Shown: positions 54,314 to 62,799 of the stretch, piece by piece | How positions within the stretch are numbered: position 1 is the stretch's first letter | How the letters are laid out: each line of letters begins with the position of its first letter | Origin: Amycolatopsis marina | Lineage (GTDB): Bacteria > Actinomycetota > Actinomycetes > Mycobacteriales > Pseudonocardiaceae | NCBI RefSeq assembly: GCF_900111885.1 | Contig: NZ_FOKG01000003.1 | Coordinates: 124,001 to 188,000 of the forward strand | Length of the DNA stretch: 64,000 nt | Direction of reading: 5' to 3' | Notes under the pieces: model-generated | The model's database searches: none | What the model saw: only the letters and a program-made list of their open reading frames with translations | Told to the model about the DNA's origin: nothing | Made by a program: the position numbers and the translations under genes

Positions 54314-55390
54314 TCACAGCGCACAGCCGATCAGCAGGGGCTCGGGGCGCAGTTCGACGCCGAACCGGACCCGCACACCGTCGCGGACCTCGCGCGCCAG
54401 CGCCAGCAGGTCCCCGGTGGTCGCCCCGCCCCTGTTGGTCAGCGCGAGCGTGTGTTTGTGCGACAGCGACACCCGGCCGCCCGCGCCTTGGTGCCCCTTG
54501 GCGAACCCGGCGCGCTCGATCAACCATGCCGCGGAGAGCTTGACCCCGTCGTCGGCCGGGTACTGCGGCACGGCGACATCAGCGCCGACGACCTCGCCGA
54601 TCCGTGCCAGCACCCCGGCCACCTCGGCCTCGGCGACGATCGGGTTGGTGAAGAACGAGCCCGCGCTCCAGGTGTCGTGGTCGGCCGGGTCGAGCACCAT
54701 GCCCTTGCCCGCGCGCAGCCCGAGCACGGCCGCCCTTGCCTCGGCCGCGGGCACCCGCGCGCCAACCTCGACGCCCAGCGTCCGCGCCAGCTCGGCATAC
54801 CGGATCGGCTGGGAGAGTCCGTCGGCCCGCAGCCGGAACCGCACACTCAGCACGACACCGGCGTCGGTGCCCTTCAGCACACTCGTCCGGTACGCGAAAC
54901 CGAGGTCGACCGCCGACATCGTGCGCACCTCGCCACCGGCTCGGTCATAGCACCGCACCGACTCCACGACGTCACCGATCTCACAGCCGTAGGCCCCGAC
55001 GTTCTGGATCGGCGTCGCCCCGACCGAGCCGGGGATACCGGAGAGGCACTCGACACCGCCGATGCCCCGCTCGACCAGCGCGGCCACGAACTCGTCCCAG
55101 TTCTGCCCCGCGGCCACCTCGACCAGCAGCTCCCCGGCCTGCTCCCGCAGGACGGTCCAGCCCTCCGTGGCGATCCTGAGCACGGTGCCGTCGAACCCGG
55201 CATCGCTCACCACCAGGTTGGATCCACCGCCGAGCAGCAGCAGCCGCTCCCCCGCCCGGTCGGCCGCGCGCACGGCATCGACCAGCTCGTCGGCGGTGGT
55301 CGCGGTGGCGAACGCCTTGGCCGGCCCGCCGAGGCGCAGGGTGGTGTAGCTCGCGAGGGTCGCCTCGGTGCCCGTTTCGACAGTGCTCAC
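54314..55390 (-). CDS. murB: UDP-N-acetylmuramate dehydrogenase
   Basis: Reduces UDP-GlcNAc enolpyruvate to UDP-MurNAc in peptidoglycan synthesis. 358 residues with an FAD domain (YTTLRLGGPAKAFATATTAD, LLGGGSNLVVSDAGFDGT), GIPGSVGATPIQNVGAYGCEI, and C-terminal catalytic parts SFFTNPIVAEAEVAGVL, KLSAAWLIERAGFAKG, SHKHTLALTNRGGATTGDLL. Type I MurB. Start is a GTG at 55390. Confidence 0.95.
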   Translation of the reverse strand: MSTVETGTEATLASYTTLRLGGPAKAFATATTADELVDAVRAADRAGERLLLLGGGSNLVVSDAGFDGTVLRIATEGWTVLREQAGELLVEVAAGQNWDEFVAALVERGIGGVECLSGIPGSVGATPIQNVGAYGCEIGDVVESVRCYDRAGGEVRTMSAVDLGFAYRTSVLKGTDAGVVLSVRFRLRADGLSQPIRYAELARTLGVEVGARVPAAEARAAVLGLRAGKGMVLDPADHDTWSAGSFFTNPIVAEAEVAGVLARIGEVVGADVAVPQYPADDGVKLSAAWLIERAGFAKGHQGAGGRVSLSHKHTLALTNRGGATTGDLLALAREVRDGVRVRFGVELRPEPLLIGCAL

Positions 55391-55578
55391 GTTTCCGAAC
55401 GGTACTTCAGCAGAGATGGCGACCGGACCGCACTATGCATCAGGAACGGGTCGGGCCGGAGGCCTCGCGAACGTGGCTGCGGGTCGCCCTCGAACGCGAA
55501 CTGAAGCTGTATCGAGTAGTCACGACCCGTAGACACGTTCGGCGATCACCCGTTTCCCGTCAAGTACTGTCTGCGGTC

Positions 55579-56073
55579 ATGGCAACCCGAATCGAGCACC
55601 GCGCGGAGTTCGGCGCGGACGTCGCCGAGGTGTACCTCGCGCAGTCCGACGAGGCCGCGCTGCGCGCCCGCCTCGCCGAGATCGGCGGTGCGCACGCGCG
55701 CCTCGACGAGCATTCCGCGACCGATGACGGAGTGCGGTTCAAGCTGGTTCAGGGTGTCAGCGCGGACCGGCTGCCGCAGGCCGTCCGCACCATCCACAAG
55801 GGCGACCTGATCGTGCACCGGGAGCAGGTGTGGCGGCGCGACGGCGAAGGCTGGACCGGTACCGCGAAGGCCACCGTTGAGGGCGTGCCCGGCGAGATCA
55901 ACGCCCGCACCGACCTTAGGTCCACCGGCGCGGGCACGGAGCTGCGCAGCAGTGGTGAGGTGAAGGTTCGCATCCCACTCGTCGGCGGCAAGCTGGAGCG
56001 GCTGATCGGCGAGCAGGTCACGAAGCTGCTGGAACGGGAAGCGGAGTTCACCGCGAAATGGCTCGCCGGGTAA
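55579..56073 (+). CDS. DUF2505 (SRPBCC-like) protein
   Basis: 164 residues from the ATG at 55579. Pattern: RIEHRAEFGADVAEVYLAQS, DGVRFKLVQGVSADRLPQAV, EQVWRRDGEGWTGTAKATVE, GEVKVRIPLVGGKLERLIGEQV, FTAKWLA. It is the START-like DUF2505 family found in actinobacteria next to murB. Role unknown. It overlaps the methyltransferase gene by 16 bases. Confidence 0.85.
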   Translation: MATRIEHRAEFGADVAEVYLAQSDEAALRARLAEIGGAHARLDEHSATDDGVRFKLVQGVSADRLPQAVRTIHKGDLIVHREQVWRRDGEGWTGTAKATVEGVPGEINARTDLRSTGAGTELRSSGEVKVRIPLVGGKLERLIGEQVTKLLEREAEFTAKWLAG

Positions 56074-56885
56074 CCCCCCTCGGCGTTCCGACTCGCGGCA
56101 CCACCAACCCGAACCGCCTTCGCCGGGTCGACCGCTGGCTCACCGGCTCCGCCGAGGTCGCCCGCCTGCTCGGATCGGCTCCCGAACCGCTGGTCGTCGA
56201 CCTCGGTTACGGCGCGTCCCCGGTCACCACGGTCGAACTCGCCCGCAGGCTGCGAATCGTTTACCCGAAGGTCCGGGTGCTCGGCCTGGAGATCGATCCG
56301 GTGCGCGTCGCCACAGCGCGGACCGTCGCCGACCCGCCGTGGCTGGACTTCGACCGTGGCGGATTCGAACTCGCGGGCACGTCCCCGATTCTGGTCCGCG
56401 CGTTCAACGTGCTGCGCCAGTACGACGAGAGTGAGGTCGCGGGTGCGTGGCAGGCGATGCTCGACCGCATCGCCCCCGGCGGCCTGCTCGTCGAGGGAAC
56501 GTGCAACGAGATCGGCAGGCTCTGCTCCTGGGTGACGGTGACCCACGATGGGCCACGATCGTTGACGTTGTCCTGCAACCCATCCGCATTCGAATCACCG
56601 TCCACTGTGGCGGAACGACTGCCCAAGGCGCTGATTCACCGGAATGTGAGCGGTGAGCGCATCTACGCACTTTTGTCCACTCTGGACGCGTGCTGGGCGG
56701 CCGCGGCGCCGCTGAGTCCGTACGGTCCGCGTGCGCGCTGGGTCGAGGCCGTCCGGCTGCTGGTCGAACGCGGCTGGCCGGTGATCGGCAGGCGTAGCCG
56801 GTGGCGGCTCGGCGAGCTCACCGTGCCCTGGCACACCGTAAAGCCCGGAGCGCCCGGGCAGGCCCCGGTCGGGGACACCCCCTAG
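56058..56885 (+). CDS. class I SAM-dependent methyltransferase-like protein
   Basis: 275 residues from the ATG at 56058, inside the end of the DUF2505 gene. SAM motif VVDLGYGASPVTTVELAR (near 48), VLGLEIDPVRVATARTVA, RAFNVLRQYDESEV, PGGLLVEGTCNEIG. Motif I has GYGASP rather than the usual GxGxG, so methyltransferase activity is likely but not sure. No substrate inferred. Confidence 0.8.
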   Translation: MARRVTPLGVPTRGTTNPNRLRRVDRWLTGSAEVARLLGSAPEPLVVDLGYGASPVTTVELARRLRIVYPKVRVLGLEIDPVRVATARTVADPPWLDFDRGGFELAGTSPILVRAFNVLRQYDESEVAGAWQAMLDRIAPGGLLVEGTCNEIGRLCSWVTVTHDGPRSLTLSCNPSAFESPSTVAERLPKALIHRNVSGERIYALLSTLDACWAAAAPLSPYGPRARWVEAVRLLVERGWPVIGRRSRWRLGELTVPWHTVKPGAPGQAPVGDTP

Positions 56886-56960
56886 TTCTCCCGGAGATTG
56901 CCGAAACGCCGTGGCGTGTTTGCACGCCTAGCTGGAAGCATCCATTGGGCGGTGAAAGAA

Positions 56961-56990
56961 GGGGCCGCCGAGCGGCAACTCGGCGGCCCC
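56961..56990 (+). terminator. 12-bp perfect hairpin after methyltransferase gene
   Basis: GGGGCCGCCGAG (56961-56972) and CTCGGCGGCCCC (56979-56990) form a perfect stem with a 6-nt loop, 76 nt after the stop and 79 nt before the olsB-like ATG. It ends the DUF2505-methyltransferase transcript. Confidence 0.9.
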
Positions 56991-57068
56991 CGGAGAACAC
57001 GAGCACCCGCGCGTCATTTCGCTGACCACGAGCCCGCGCGGAGCATTTCCGGATGAACGGAGAGACCC

Positions 57069-57821
57069 ATGTCCTCGACAACAACGGTACCCGCGGCGCT
57101 CGGCACCGCGACGTACACGACGTCGATCGCGGCCACGCCCGCACAGGTGCGCGCCGCGCAAGCCCTGCGGCACAGCGTGTTCGCGGACGAACTCGGTGCG
57201 ACCGTGCAGGGCGGAGCCGGTCTGGACGTCGACGAGTTCGACGACCGCTGCGACCACCTGATCATCGAACACACCCCCACCAAGGAGGTCGTCGGCACGT
57301 ACCGCCTGCTGCCGCCGGGACGCGGCGAACACCTCTACTCCGAGTCGGAGTTCGACCTGTCCGCGCTGGCCCCGCTGCGGGCGTCCCTGCTGGAGGCCGG
57401 GCGCTCGTGTGTGCATCCGGACCACCGCACGGGCGCGGTGATCACCCTCATGTGGTCGGCGCTGGCCCGCTACGCGCTGCTGTCCGGGCACGAGTACCTC
57501 GCGGGCTGCGCCTCCGTTCCCCTTGCCGACGGCGGAATCGTCGCGTCGGCCACCCGGCAGTTCACCGAGACCCGGCACAGTTCGCCACCGGACCTGCGGG
57601 TGCACCCGCACCGGCCGTGGGTCCCGGCGATTCCGGAGCAGCGGAAGGTGAACCAGTCCATGCTGCCCCCACTGCTGCGCGGCTATCTGCGCCTCGGCGC
57701 CTGGGTCTGCGGGCCGCCCGCGCACGACCCGGAGTTCGGCGTGGCCGACTTCTTCGTGCTGCTGCGGCTGGACCGGATGGACGACCGATACCTGCGCCAC
57801 TTCCTCGGCAGCCGACGATGA
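57069..57821 (+). CDS. GNAT-fold N-acyltransferase, OlsB-like (ornithine-lipid first step)
   Basis: 250 residues. LRHSVFADELGATVQGGAGLD, CDHLIIEHTPTKEVVGTYRL, EAGRSCVHPDHRTGAVITLMW and LLRGYLRLGAWVCGPPAHDP match OlsB-type acyl-ACP:ornithine acyltransferases. The neighbouring PlsC-type gene (OlsA-like) starts within its stop (ATGA). Together they would make ornithine lipids, phosphate-free membrane lipids; they sit near the phosphate-sensing senX3-regX3 region but not directly. GGAGAG precedes the ATG. Confidence 0.8.
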   Translation: MSSTTTVPAALGTATYTTSIAATPAQVRAAQALRHSVFADELGATVQGGAGLDVDEFDDRCDHLIIEHTPTKEVVGTYRLLPPGRGEHLYSESEFDLSALAPLRASLLEAGRSCVHPDHRTGAVITLMWSALARYALLSGHEYLAGCASVPLADGGIVASATRQFTETRHSSPPDLRVHPHRPWVPAIPEQRKVNQSMLPPLLRGYLRLGAWVCGPPAHDPEFGVADFFVLLRLDRMDDRYLRHFLGSRR

Positions 57822-58600
57822 CTCCGTACCAGGTGAATTCACCCTGTACCCCCCAGTGCGTCACCCGCGCTCGACCTCCGGCCACGAGACTGGAGACCGT
57901 GAAGCGCTGGGTGAGGCTGGCGGGGGCGCTGGCCGCCGCCGCGCCGGCCTCGGCCCGTGGCGAGGAGCTGGGCGGGCACGCCCGGCGAGTGCTCGACGCC
58001 CTCGATGTCCGGCTGGAGGCGCCGGAGCACCGGCTGAGCGTGCCGGGCAGCACCGGCACCCTGCTGGTGGCCAACCACATCTCCTGGCTGGACATCGTCG
58101 GACTGCTGGCCGTGGAGCCGGCGGCGTTCCTCGCCAAACGGGAGGTCGCGGACTGGCCGGTGTTCGGCCCGATGGCGAGCAGGATGGGGACGCTTTTCCT
58201 GGACCGCGAAGCCCTGCGCGCCCTCCCCGACGGGGTGGCCCGCCTGGCCGCGCTGCTGCGCTCGGGCCGGTCCGTCGTGGTGTTCCCGGAAGGCACCACC
58301 TGGTGCTCGGCACCGGGCGGACAGTTCCGCAGGGCGGCGTTCCAGGCCGCGCTCGACGCGGGCGCTCCCGTCCGGCCGCTGACGATCTCCTACCGCGAGG
58401 GCGGCGTGCCGAGCACGATCGCGGCGTTCGTCGGCGACGACACGCTGGCGGCAAGCCTGCACAGGGTGGCGTCGGCGCGGGACCTCACGCTGCGGATCGA
58501 CGCGCACCCGGTGCTCCTCGCGGCCGGGGACCGGCGATCGCTCGCGGTCGCGGCACAACGTGCGGCGACCGGCGAGCGCGGCGGGCTGATCAGTGCTTGA
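57818..58600 (+). CDS. 1-acylglycerol-3-phosphate/lyso-ornithine lipid acyltransferase (OlsA-like)
   Basis: 260 residues. PlsC motifs: TLLVANHISWLDIVGLLAVE (HxxxxD), PVFGPMASRMGTLFLDRE, SVVVFPEGTTWCSAPGGQF and GAPVRPLTISYREGG. Translationally coupled to the GNAT gene. As OlsA it would O-acylate lyso-ornithine lipid, or as PlsC it acts on lysophosphatidate; context favours OlsA. Confidence 0.85.
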   Translation: MTPYQVNSPCTPQCVTRARPPATRLETVKRWVRLAGALAAAAPASARGEELGGHARRVLDALDVRLEAPEHRLSVPGSTGTLLVANHISWLDIVGLLAVEPAAFLAKREVADWPVFGPMASRMGTLFLDREALRALPDGVARLAALLRSGRSVVVFPEGTTWCSAPGGQFRRAAFQAALDAGAPVRPLTISYREGGVPSTIAAFVGDDTLAASLHRVASARDLTLRIDAHPVLLAAGDRRSLAVAAQRAATGERGGLISA

Positions 58601-59378
58601 CCTGCTGTACCAGCTCACCGACACGATGCAGGGCGCACTGGAGTCGCCCTGGCTGTGGCTGATCGTGTTCGCGGTGGCCGGGCTGGACGCGCTGCTGCCG
58701 TTCATGCCGAGCGAGGCGACGGTGATCACGGTGGCCGTGCTCCTCGGCCCTGATGCGGGGAAACTGGCGTTGCTCTGGCTGATCGCCATGGCTGGGGCCT
58801 TCGCGGGCGACTGCCTCGGCTACGGCATCGGCAGGGCCGCGGGGCCGCACGCGCTGCGTCGACTGCAGCGGGGCGAGCGCGGACGGGAGCGGTACACGTG
58901 GGCGCGTATGCAGGTCGACCGCCATGCGCCGACGTTGATCATCGCGGGCCGCTATCTGCCGGGAGGACGCGTGGCGTCCGGACTGGCCACGGGCAGCCTG
59001 CGGTTCCCGCTGACCCGGTTCGCCGCACTGGACCTCGTCGGGGTGAGCATCTGGGCGGCCTACAGCGTCGCCATCGGCTACCTCGGTGGCGCGGGGTTCG
59101 CCGGCGAACCCGCCAAGGGCCTGCTGCTGGCGTTCGTGATCGGGCTGCTGATCGTCGCCGGCATCGAGGTCGGCAGGCGGTTACGCTCAAGACGTGCAGC
59201 ACGCCGACCTTCTGACCGCGCTGAACGACCACAACGAAGGGCTGCGGACGGCGGCGGTCGCCACCGGACCCGACGCGGAGGTTTCCACCTGCCCGGGCTG
59301 GACCGTGCGGCGGCTCGTCCGGCACGTCGCCAGGGTGCAGTCGTGGGCGCGTGCCAGTCTGGCCGACCCGAGCGGTGA
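58593..59378 (+). CDS. DedA/SNARE-associated membrane protein
   Basis: 261 residues as read. DedA pattern: FAVAGLDALLPFMPSEATVI, AMAGAFAGDCLGYGIGR, APTLIIAGRYLPGGRVASGL and AAYSVAIGYLGGAGF with the last helix LLLAFVIGLLIVAGIEVGRR. Flippase-like family. Reading past the last helix, the frame stays open for about 55 arginine-rich residues and overlaps the next gene by 185 bases, so the true C-terminus is probably near 59190 and the original stop was lost. Start is the GTG at 58593. Confidence 0.75.
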   Translation: MLDLLYQLTDTMQGALESPWLWLIVFAVAGLDALLPFMPSEATVITVAVLLGPDAGKLALLWLIAMAGAFAGDCLGYGIGRAAGPHALRRLQRGERGRERYTWARMQVDRHAPTLIIAGRYLPGGRVASGLATGSLRFPLTRFAALDLVGVSIWAAYSVAIGYLGGAGFAGEPAKGLLLAFVIGLLIVAGIEVGRRLRSRRAARRPSDRAERPQRRAADGGGRHRTRRGGFHLPGLDRAAARPARRQGAVVGACQSGRPER

Positions 59379-59916
59379 ACTTGCCGTCGCGGGTGAAGCG
59401 CCCAGGGATTGGGACGCCCTGCTGAGCTGGTGGGACGAACAGCGGGCGGGACTGGTCGGCGAACTCGGCGGTGACCCCGACGCGCCCGCATGGCTGCCGT
59501 TCGGCGAGTACCCGCCGACGGTCGGCTCGCTGGCGCGGCGGCAGGCGCATGAGGCGGCGATCCACCGCCTGGACGCGATCATCGCGGGCAGGGGCGGCGT
59601 CAGCATGGTGACCTTCGATCCCGAGTTCGCCGCCGACGGCGTGGACGAGTTCCTGACGATGCTCCTGCCAAGCAGGCGGACCGAGCACCAGTCCGAGGGA
59701 TCGGTGCTCGTGCACGCGACCGACGTCGACCGGCTGTGGTCGCTGCGCCTCGAACCGGGCACCCGGCTGCGCTCGGCCGACCCGGAGCAGCCGTTCGAAC
59801 CGGATCTGAGCATCACCGGCGTCGCCGACCAGCTCTACCGGGCACTGTGGGGACGGCCGTACCGGGCGGGCATCGTCGGTGACAGGTCGTTGCTGGAGCC
59901 GCTGCGCGCACCGTGA
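59194..59916 (+). CDS. maleylpyruvate isomerase-family mycothiol-dependent enzyme
   Basis: 240 residues. The DinB-like N-terminal domain (ALNDHNEGLRTAAVATGPDA, STCPGWTVRRLVRHVARVQS, RQAHEAAIHRLDA) carries the metal histidines His in VRHVAR and HEAAIH. The C-terminal MDMPI part (EGSVLVHATDVDRLWSLRLEP to SITGVADQLYRALWGR) follows. This family uses mycothiol, consistent with mshA at 50.1 kb. Substrate unknown. Confidence 0.88.
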   Translation: MQHADLLTALNDHNEGLRTAAVATGPDAEVSTCPGWTVRRLVRHVARVQSWARASLADPSGELAVAGEAPRDWDALLSWWDEQRAGLVGELGGDPDAPAWLPFGEYPPTVGSLARRQAHEAAIHRLDAIIAGRGGVSMVTFDPEFAADGVDEFLTMLLPSRRTEHQSEGSVLVHATDVDRLWSLRLEPGTRLRSADPEQPFEPDLSITGVADQLYRALWGRPYRAGIVGDRSLLEPLRAP

Positions 59917-59941
59917 CCCGGACCAGGGATGATGGTGAACC

Positions 59942-60826
59942 GTGCACGCTTCAGATCGCCGTTACGTCATCACCTTCGGCTGCCCGGACCGCACCGGGAT
60001 CGTCGCCCGTGTGTCCTCGTTCCTCGCCGAGGTCGGCGGGTGGATCGTCGAGGCCGCCTATCACACGGACCCGGACACCGGCTGGTTCTTCACCCGCCAG
60101 GAAGTCCGCGCCGACTCCATTCCGTTCGACGTCGAGGAGCTGCGCGCCCGGTTCGCCGGGGTCGCGCGCTCGCTGGGCAGCGAGACCGACTGGCGTATCG
60201 ACGACACCGGTGAGCGCCGACGCGCGGTGATCCTGGTGTCGAAGGAAGGGCACTGCCTCTACGACCTGCTCGGCCGGGTCGCGGCGGGGGAACTGGACGC
60301 GGACGTGTGCGCCGTGATCGGCAACCACGAGAACCTCGGCGACATCACCCGTGCGCACGGCATCCCGTTCCATCACGTGCCCTTCCCGACGGGTGACGTC
60401 GAGGGCGCCGAGGGCAAGGCCGCGGCGTTCGAGCAGGTGCGCAAGCTGGTCGACGAGCACGACCCGCACGCGGTGGTGCTGGCGCGGTTCATGCAGGTGC
60501 TGCCCCCCGAGCTGTGCGCGGCGTGGGCTGGGCGCGCGCTGAACATCCACCACAGTTTTCTGCCGTCGTTCGTCGGCGCAAGGCCGTACCACCAGGCGCA
60601 CAAGCGCGGGGTGAAGCTGGTCGGCGCGACCTGCCACTACGTGACGGCGGATCTGGACGCGGGGCCGATCATCGAGCAGGACGTGATCCGCGTGGACCAC
60701 GGCGACTCGGTGCGCGACATGGTGCGCAAGGGCCGCGACATCGAGAAGGTGACCCTGGCCCGCGGCCTGCGCTGGCACCTGGAGAACCGCGTCCTGGTCC
60801 ACGGCAACCGCACGGTCGTCTTCTAG
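59942..60826 (+). CDS. purU: formyltetrahydrofolate deformylase
   Basis: Hydrolyses 10-formyl-THF to formate and THF, balancing one-carbon units. 294 residues from a GTG at 59942. N-terminal ACT domain (ITFGCPDRTGIVARVSSFLA) and the formyltransferase fold with KEGHCLYDLLGRVAAGELDA, VIGNHENLGDITRAHGIPF and NIHHSFLPSFVGARPYHQA (catalytic Asn and His). C-terminal HGDSVRDMVRKGRDIEKVTL also fits. Followed by a palindrome array. Confidence 0.95.
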   Translation: MHASDRRYVITFGCPDRTGIVARVSSFLAEVGGWIVEAAYHTDPDTGWFFTRQEVRADSIPFDVEELRARFAGVARSLGSETDWRIDDTGERRRAVILVSKEGHCLYDLLGRVAAGELDADVCAVIGNHENLGDITRAHGIPFHHVPFPTGDVEGAEGKAAAFEQVRKLVDEHDPHAVVLARFMQVLPPELCAAWAGRALNIHHSFLPSFVGARPYHQAHKRGVKLVGATCHYVTADLDAGPIIEQDVIRVDHGDSVRDMVRKGRDIEKVTLARGLRWHLENRVLVHGNRTVVF

Positions 60827-60845
60827 GGCCTGTCCGCCCCCGATT

Positions 60846-60969
60846 CGCACTTTCCCGGGAAAGTGCGGTAGTTGCGCACGCACGTATCGCACTTTCCCGG
60901 GAAAGTGCGAGAGGGCAAGCCCGTGACCACGGGCGGGAGTTTCCGAGCTCGCACTTTCCCGGGAAAGTG
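60846..60969. repeat. array 2 of three palindromes
   Basis: The 18-bp core CACTTTCCCGGGAAAGTG occurs three times: 60846-60867, 60887-60910 (extended with TCG/CGA) and 60952-60969 (right flank altered). Spacers are 19 and 41 bp. The first spacer begins GTAGTTGCGC and the flank after copy 2 is GAGAGGGCAAGC, both closely matching array 1. It lies in the convergent gap between purU and the MDR oxidoreductase. Confidence 0.95.
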
Positions 60970-60989
60970 TCGCTACGACACGACCTGGG

Positions 60990-62000
60990 TCAGAGCCGGA
61001 CGAGCATCTTGCCGGTGTTGGCGCCGTTGAGCATGTCGAGGAACGCCTGCGGCGCGTTGTGCAGACCCTCGACCACGGTCTCCGAGTACTTGATCTTGCC
61101 GTCACGGACCAGCGGAGCGACCTCGGCGACGAACTTCGGCTGCAGGTCGAAGTGGTCGGCCACGAGCATTCCGCGCATGGTGAACCGCTTGGCGATCACC
61201 TGGCTGAGGTTGCGCGGCGCCGGGGTGGGCTCGGTGGCGTTGTACTGCGAGATCATGCCGCAGACGACGATTCGCCCGTGCAGGTTCAGCGCGTCGATCG
61301 CGGCTTCCAGGTGCTCGCCGCCGACGTTGTCGAAGTACACCTCGATGCCGTCGGGGGCCGCCGCCGCGAGCTGCTCGGTGACCGGGCCGTCCTTGTAGTT
61401 GAACGCGGCGTCGTAGCCGAGCTCCTCGGTGAGGTAGCGCACCTTCTCCGCCGAACCCGCGCTGCCGATGACGCGCTTGGCGCCCTTGAGCTTCGCGAGC
61501 TGGCCGACCAGCGAGCCGACGGCACCGGCCGCGCCGGAGACGAACACGGTGTCGCCCTCCCGGAATCCCGCGACGTCGAACAGCCCGGCGTACGCGGTCA
61601 GTCCGGGCATGCCCAGCACGCTGAGGTAGGCCGACATCGGCGCGGCCTCGGTGTCGATCTGCACCGCTTGCTCGGGGTCGAGGACGGCGTGCGAGCGCCA
61701 GCCGAGCTGGTGCAGCACGACATCACCAGGACGCAGGGCGTCCACATCGGATTTCACAACCTCGCCGATCGCGCCACCCGTCATCACCTCGCCGACCTTG
61801 TACGGCTCGGCGTAGGACTTCGCGGAGCTCATCCGCCCGCGCATGTACGGGTCGACACTGAGGAACACGTTGCGTACCAGCACCTGCCCCGGCCCTGGCT
61901 TCGGAACGTCGACGTCCACAATGGAAAAGTTGTCCAGTGTGGGCTCACCGTACGGGCGGTCTGCGAGCCGGATTTCCGTTGCCTGGTCGGGTGAAGTCAA
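60990..62000 (-). CDS. NADP-dependent MDR-family oxidoreductase
   Basis: 336 residues from a TTG start at 62000 (AGGAG 8 nt upstream). No zinc ligands; the leukotriene-B4 dehydrogenase/CurA pattern: PKPGPGQVLVRNVFLSVDPY, GVEVYFDNVGGEHLEAAIDAL, SGAAGAVGSLVGQLAKLKGA (NADP Rossmann), VCGMISQYN and NGANTGKMLVRL. It reduces or oxidises an activated double bond; substrate unknown. Confidence 0.9.
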   Translation of the reverse strand: MTSPDQATEIRLADRPYGEPTLDNFSIVDVDVPKPGPGQVLVRNVFLSVDPYMRGRMSSAKSYAEPYKVGEVMTGGAIGEVVKSDVDALRPGDVVLHQLGWRSHAVLDPEQAVQIDTEAAPMSAYLSVLGMPGLTAYAGLFDVAGFREGDTVFVSGAAGAVGSLVGQLAKLKGAKRVIGSAGSAEKVRYLTEELGYDAAFNYKDGPVTEQLAAAAPDGIEVYFDNVGGEHLEAAIDALNLHGRIVVCGMISQYNATEPTPAPRNLSQVIAKRFTMRGMLVADHFDLQPKFVAEVAPLVRDGKIKYSETVVEGLHNAPQAFLDMLNGANTGKMLVRL

Positions 62001-62100
62001 GACACCTGCTCCTGTCGTCGTTCGGGAGTGACGCACAACAGAACGCCACTCCCGTGGCCAACCCCACAAATGGGACGATGATTCCCCATTGTGTCGGCTG

Positions 62101-62547
62101 TTACGCCTGTTCGCGAGCGAGGTCGTCGAGCTTGGCCAGCACCCCGTTGTAGATCCGCTTGAGCCCGCCCGGTGCGAAGGTCTTCTCGAAGAAGCCGCCG
62201 ATACCGCCCGCGCCGTCCCACGAGGTCTCGATCCGCACCATGCAGCCCGCGCCGAGTTCCCGGATCGTCCAGGTGGTGACCATGCTGGAGTTCCCGTCGG
62301 TCTCCACCAGCATGCCCGGCTCCGGTTCCGTCACCGTGGCGGCGATGTCGCGCACCCGCTTGGATGTGGCCTGCAACTTCCACCTCGCGACGGTGCCCGC
62401 GCCCTTACCGCCCTCGATCACGTCGAAGTCGCGAAACTCCTCGGTGAGGATTTTCGGCCGGGCGTCGCTGTAGTCGGCGACGAGTGCGCGCACCTTTTCG
62501 GGGGACGCGTCGATTGTTCGTTCCGCAGTGGCCGTGACCTTGCCCAT
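62101..62547 (-). CDS. SRPBCC-family protein
   Basis: 148 residues of the START/Bet v1 fold: MGKVTATAERTIDASPEKV, ILTEEFRDFDVIEGGKGAGT, ARWKLQATSKRVRDIAATVT, TVRELGAGCMVRIETSWDGA, FFEKTFAPGGLKRIYNGVLA. Hydrophobic-ligand binding, function unknown. The gap to the MDR gene is 100 bp. Start ATG has AGGGAGAG upstream. Confidence 0.85.
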   Translation of the reverse strand: MGKVTATAERTIDASPEKVRALVADYSDARPKILTEEFRDFDVIEGGKGAGTVARWKLQATSKRVRDIAATVTEPEPGMLVETDGNSSMVTTWTIRELGAGCMVRIETSWDGAGGIGGFFEKTFAPGGLKRIYNGVLAKLDDLAREQA

Positions 62548-62799
62548 GACTCTCCCTGTCCGTGGTCGATTCCGCCAGGACTCACGATTCCACTCGTCGC
62601 AGTTGCCGGTTCGACCGCCCCGACGCAGCGAGAAGCTGCACGTCGACGCCCGCGCCTCGGCAATCCGCGCCGCGAACTCGTCGTCCAGCGCGGACCGCTA
62701 CGGCCGAATCAGATCTTCAGAAACACGCGGTCGAGAATCTCGACTGTCTCCCTCTCGTCCTACTATCCGTGTCCACATGGTTTCGAGGGGTGAGAGCCG

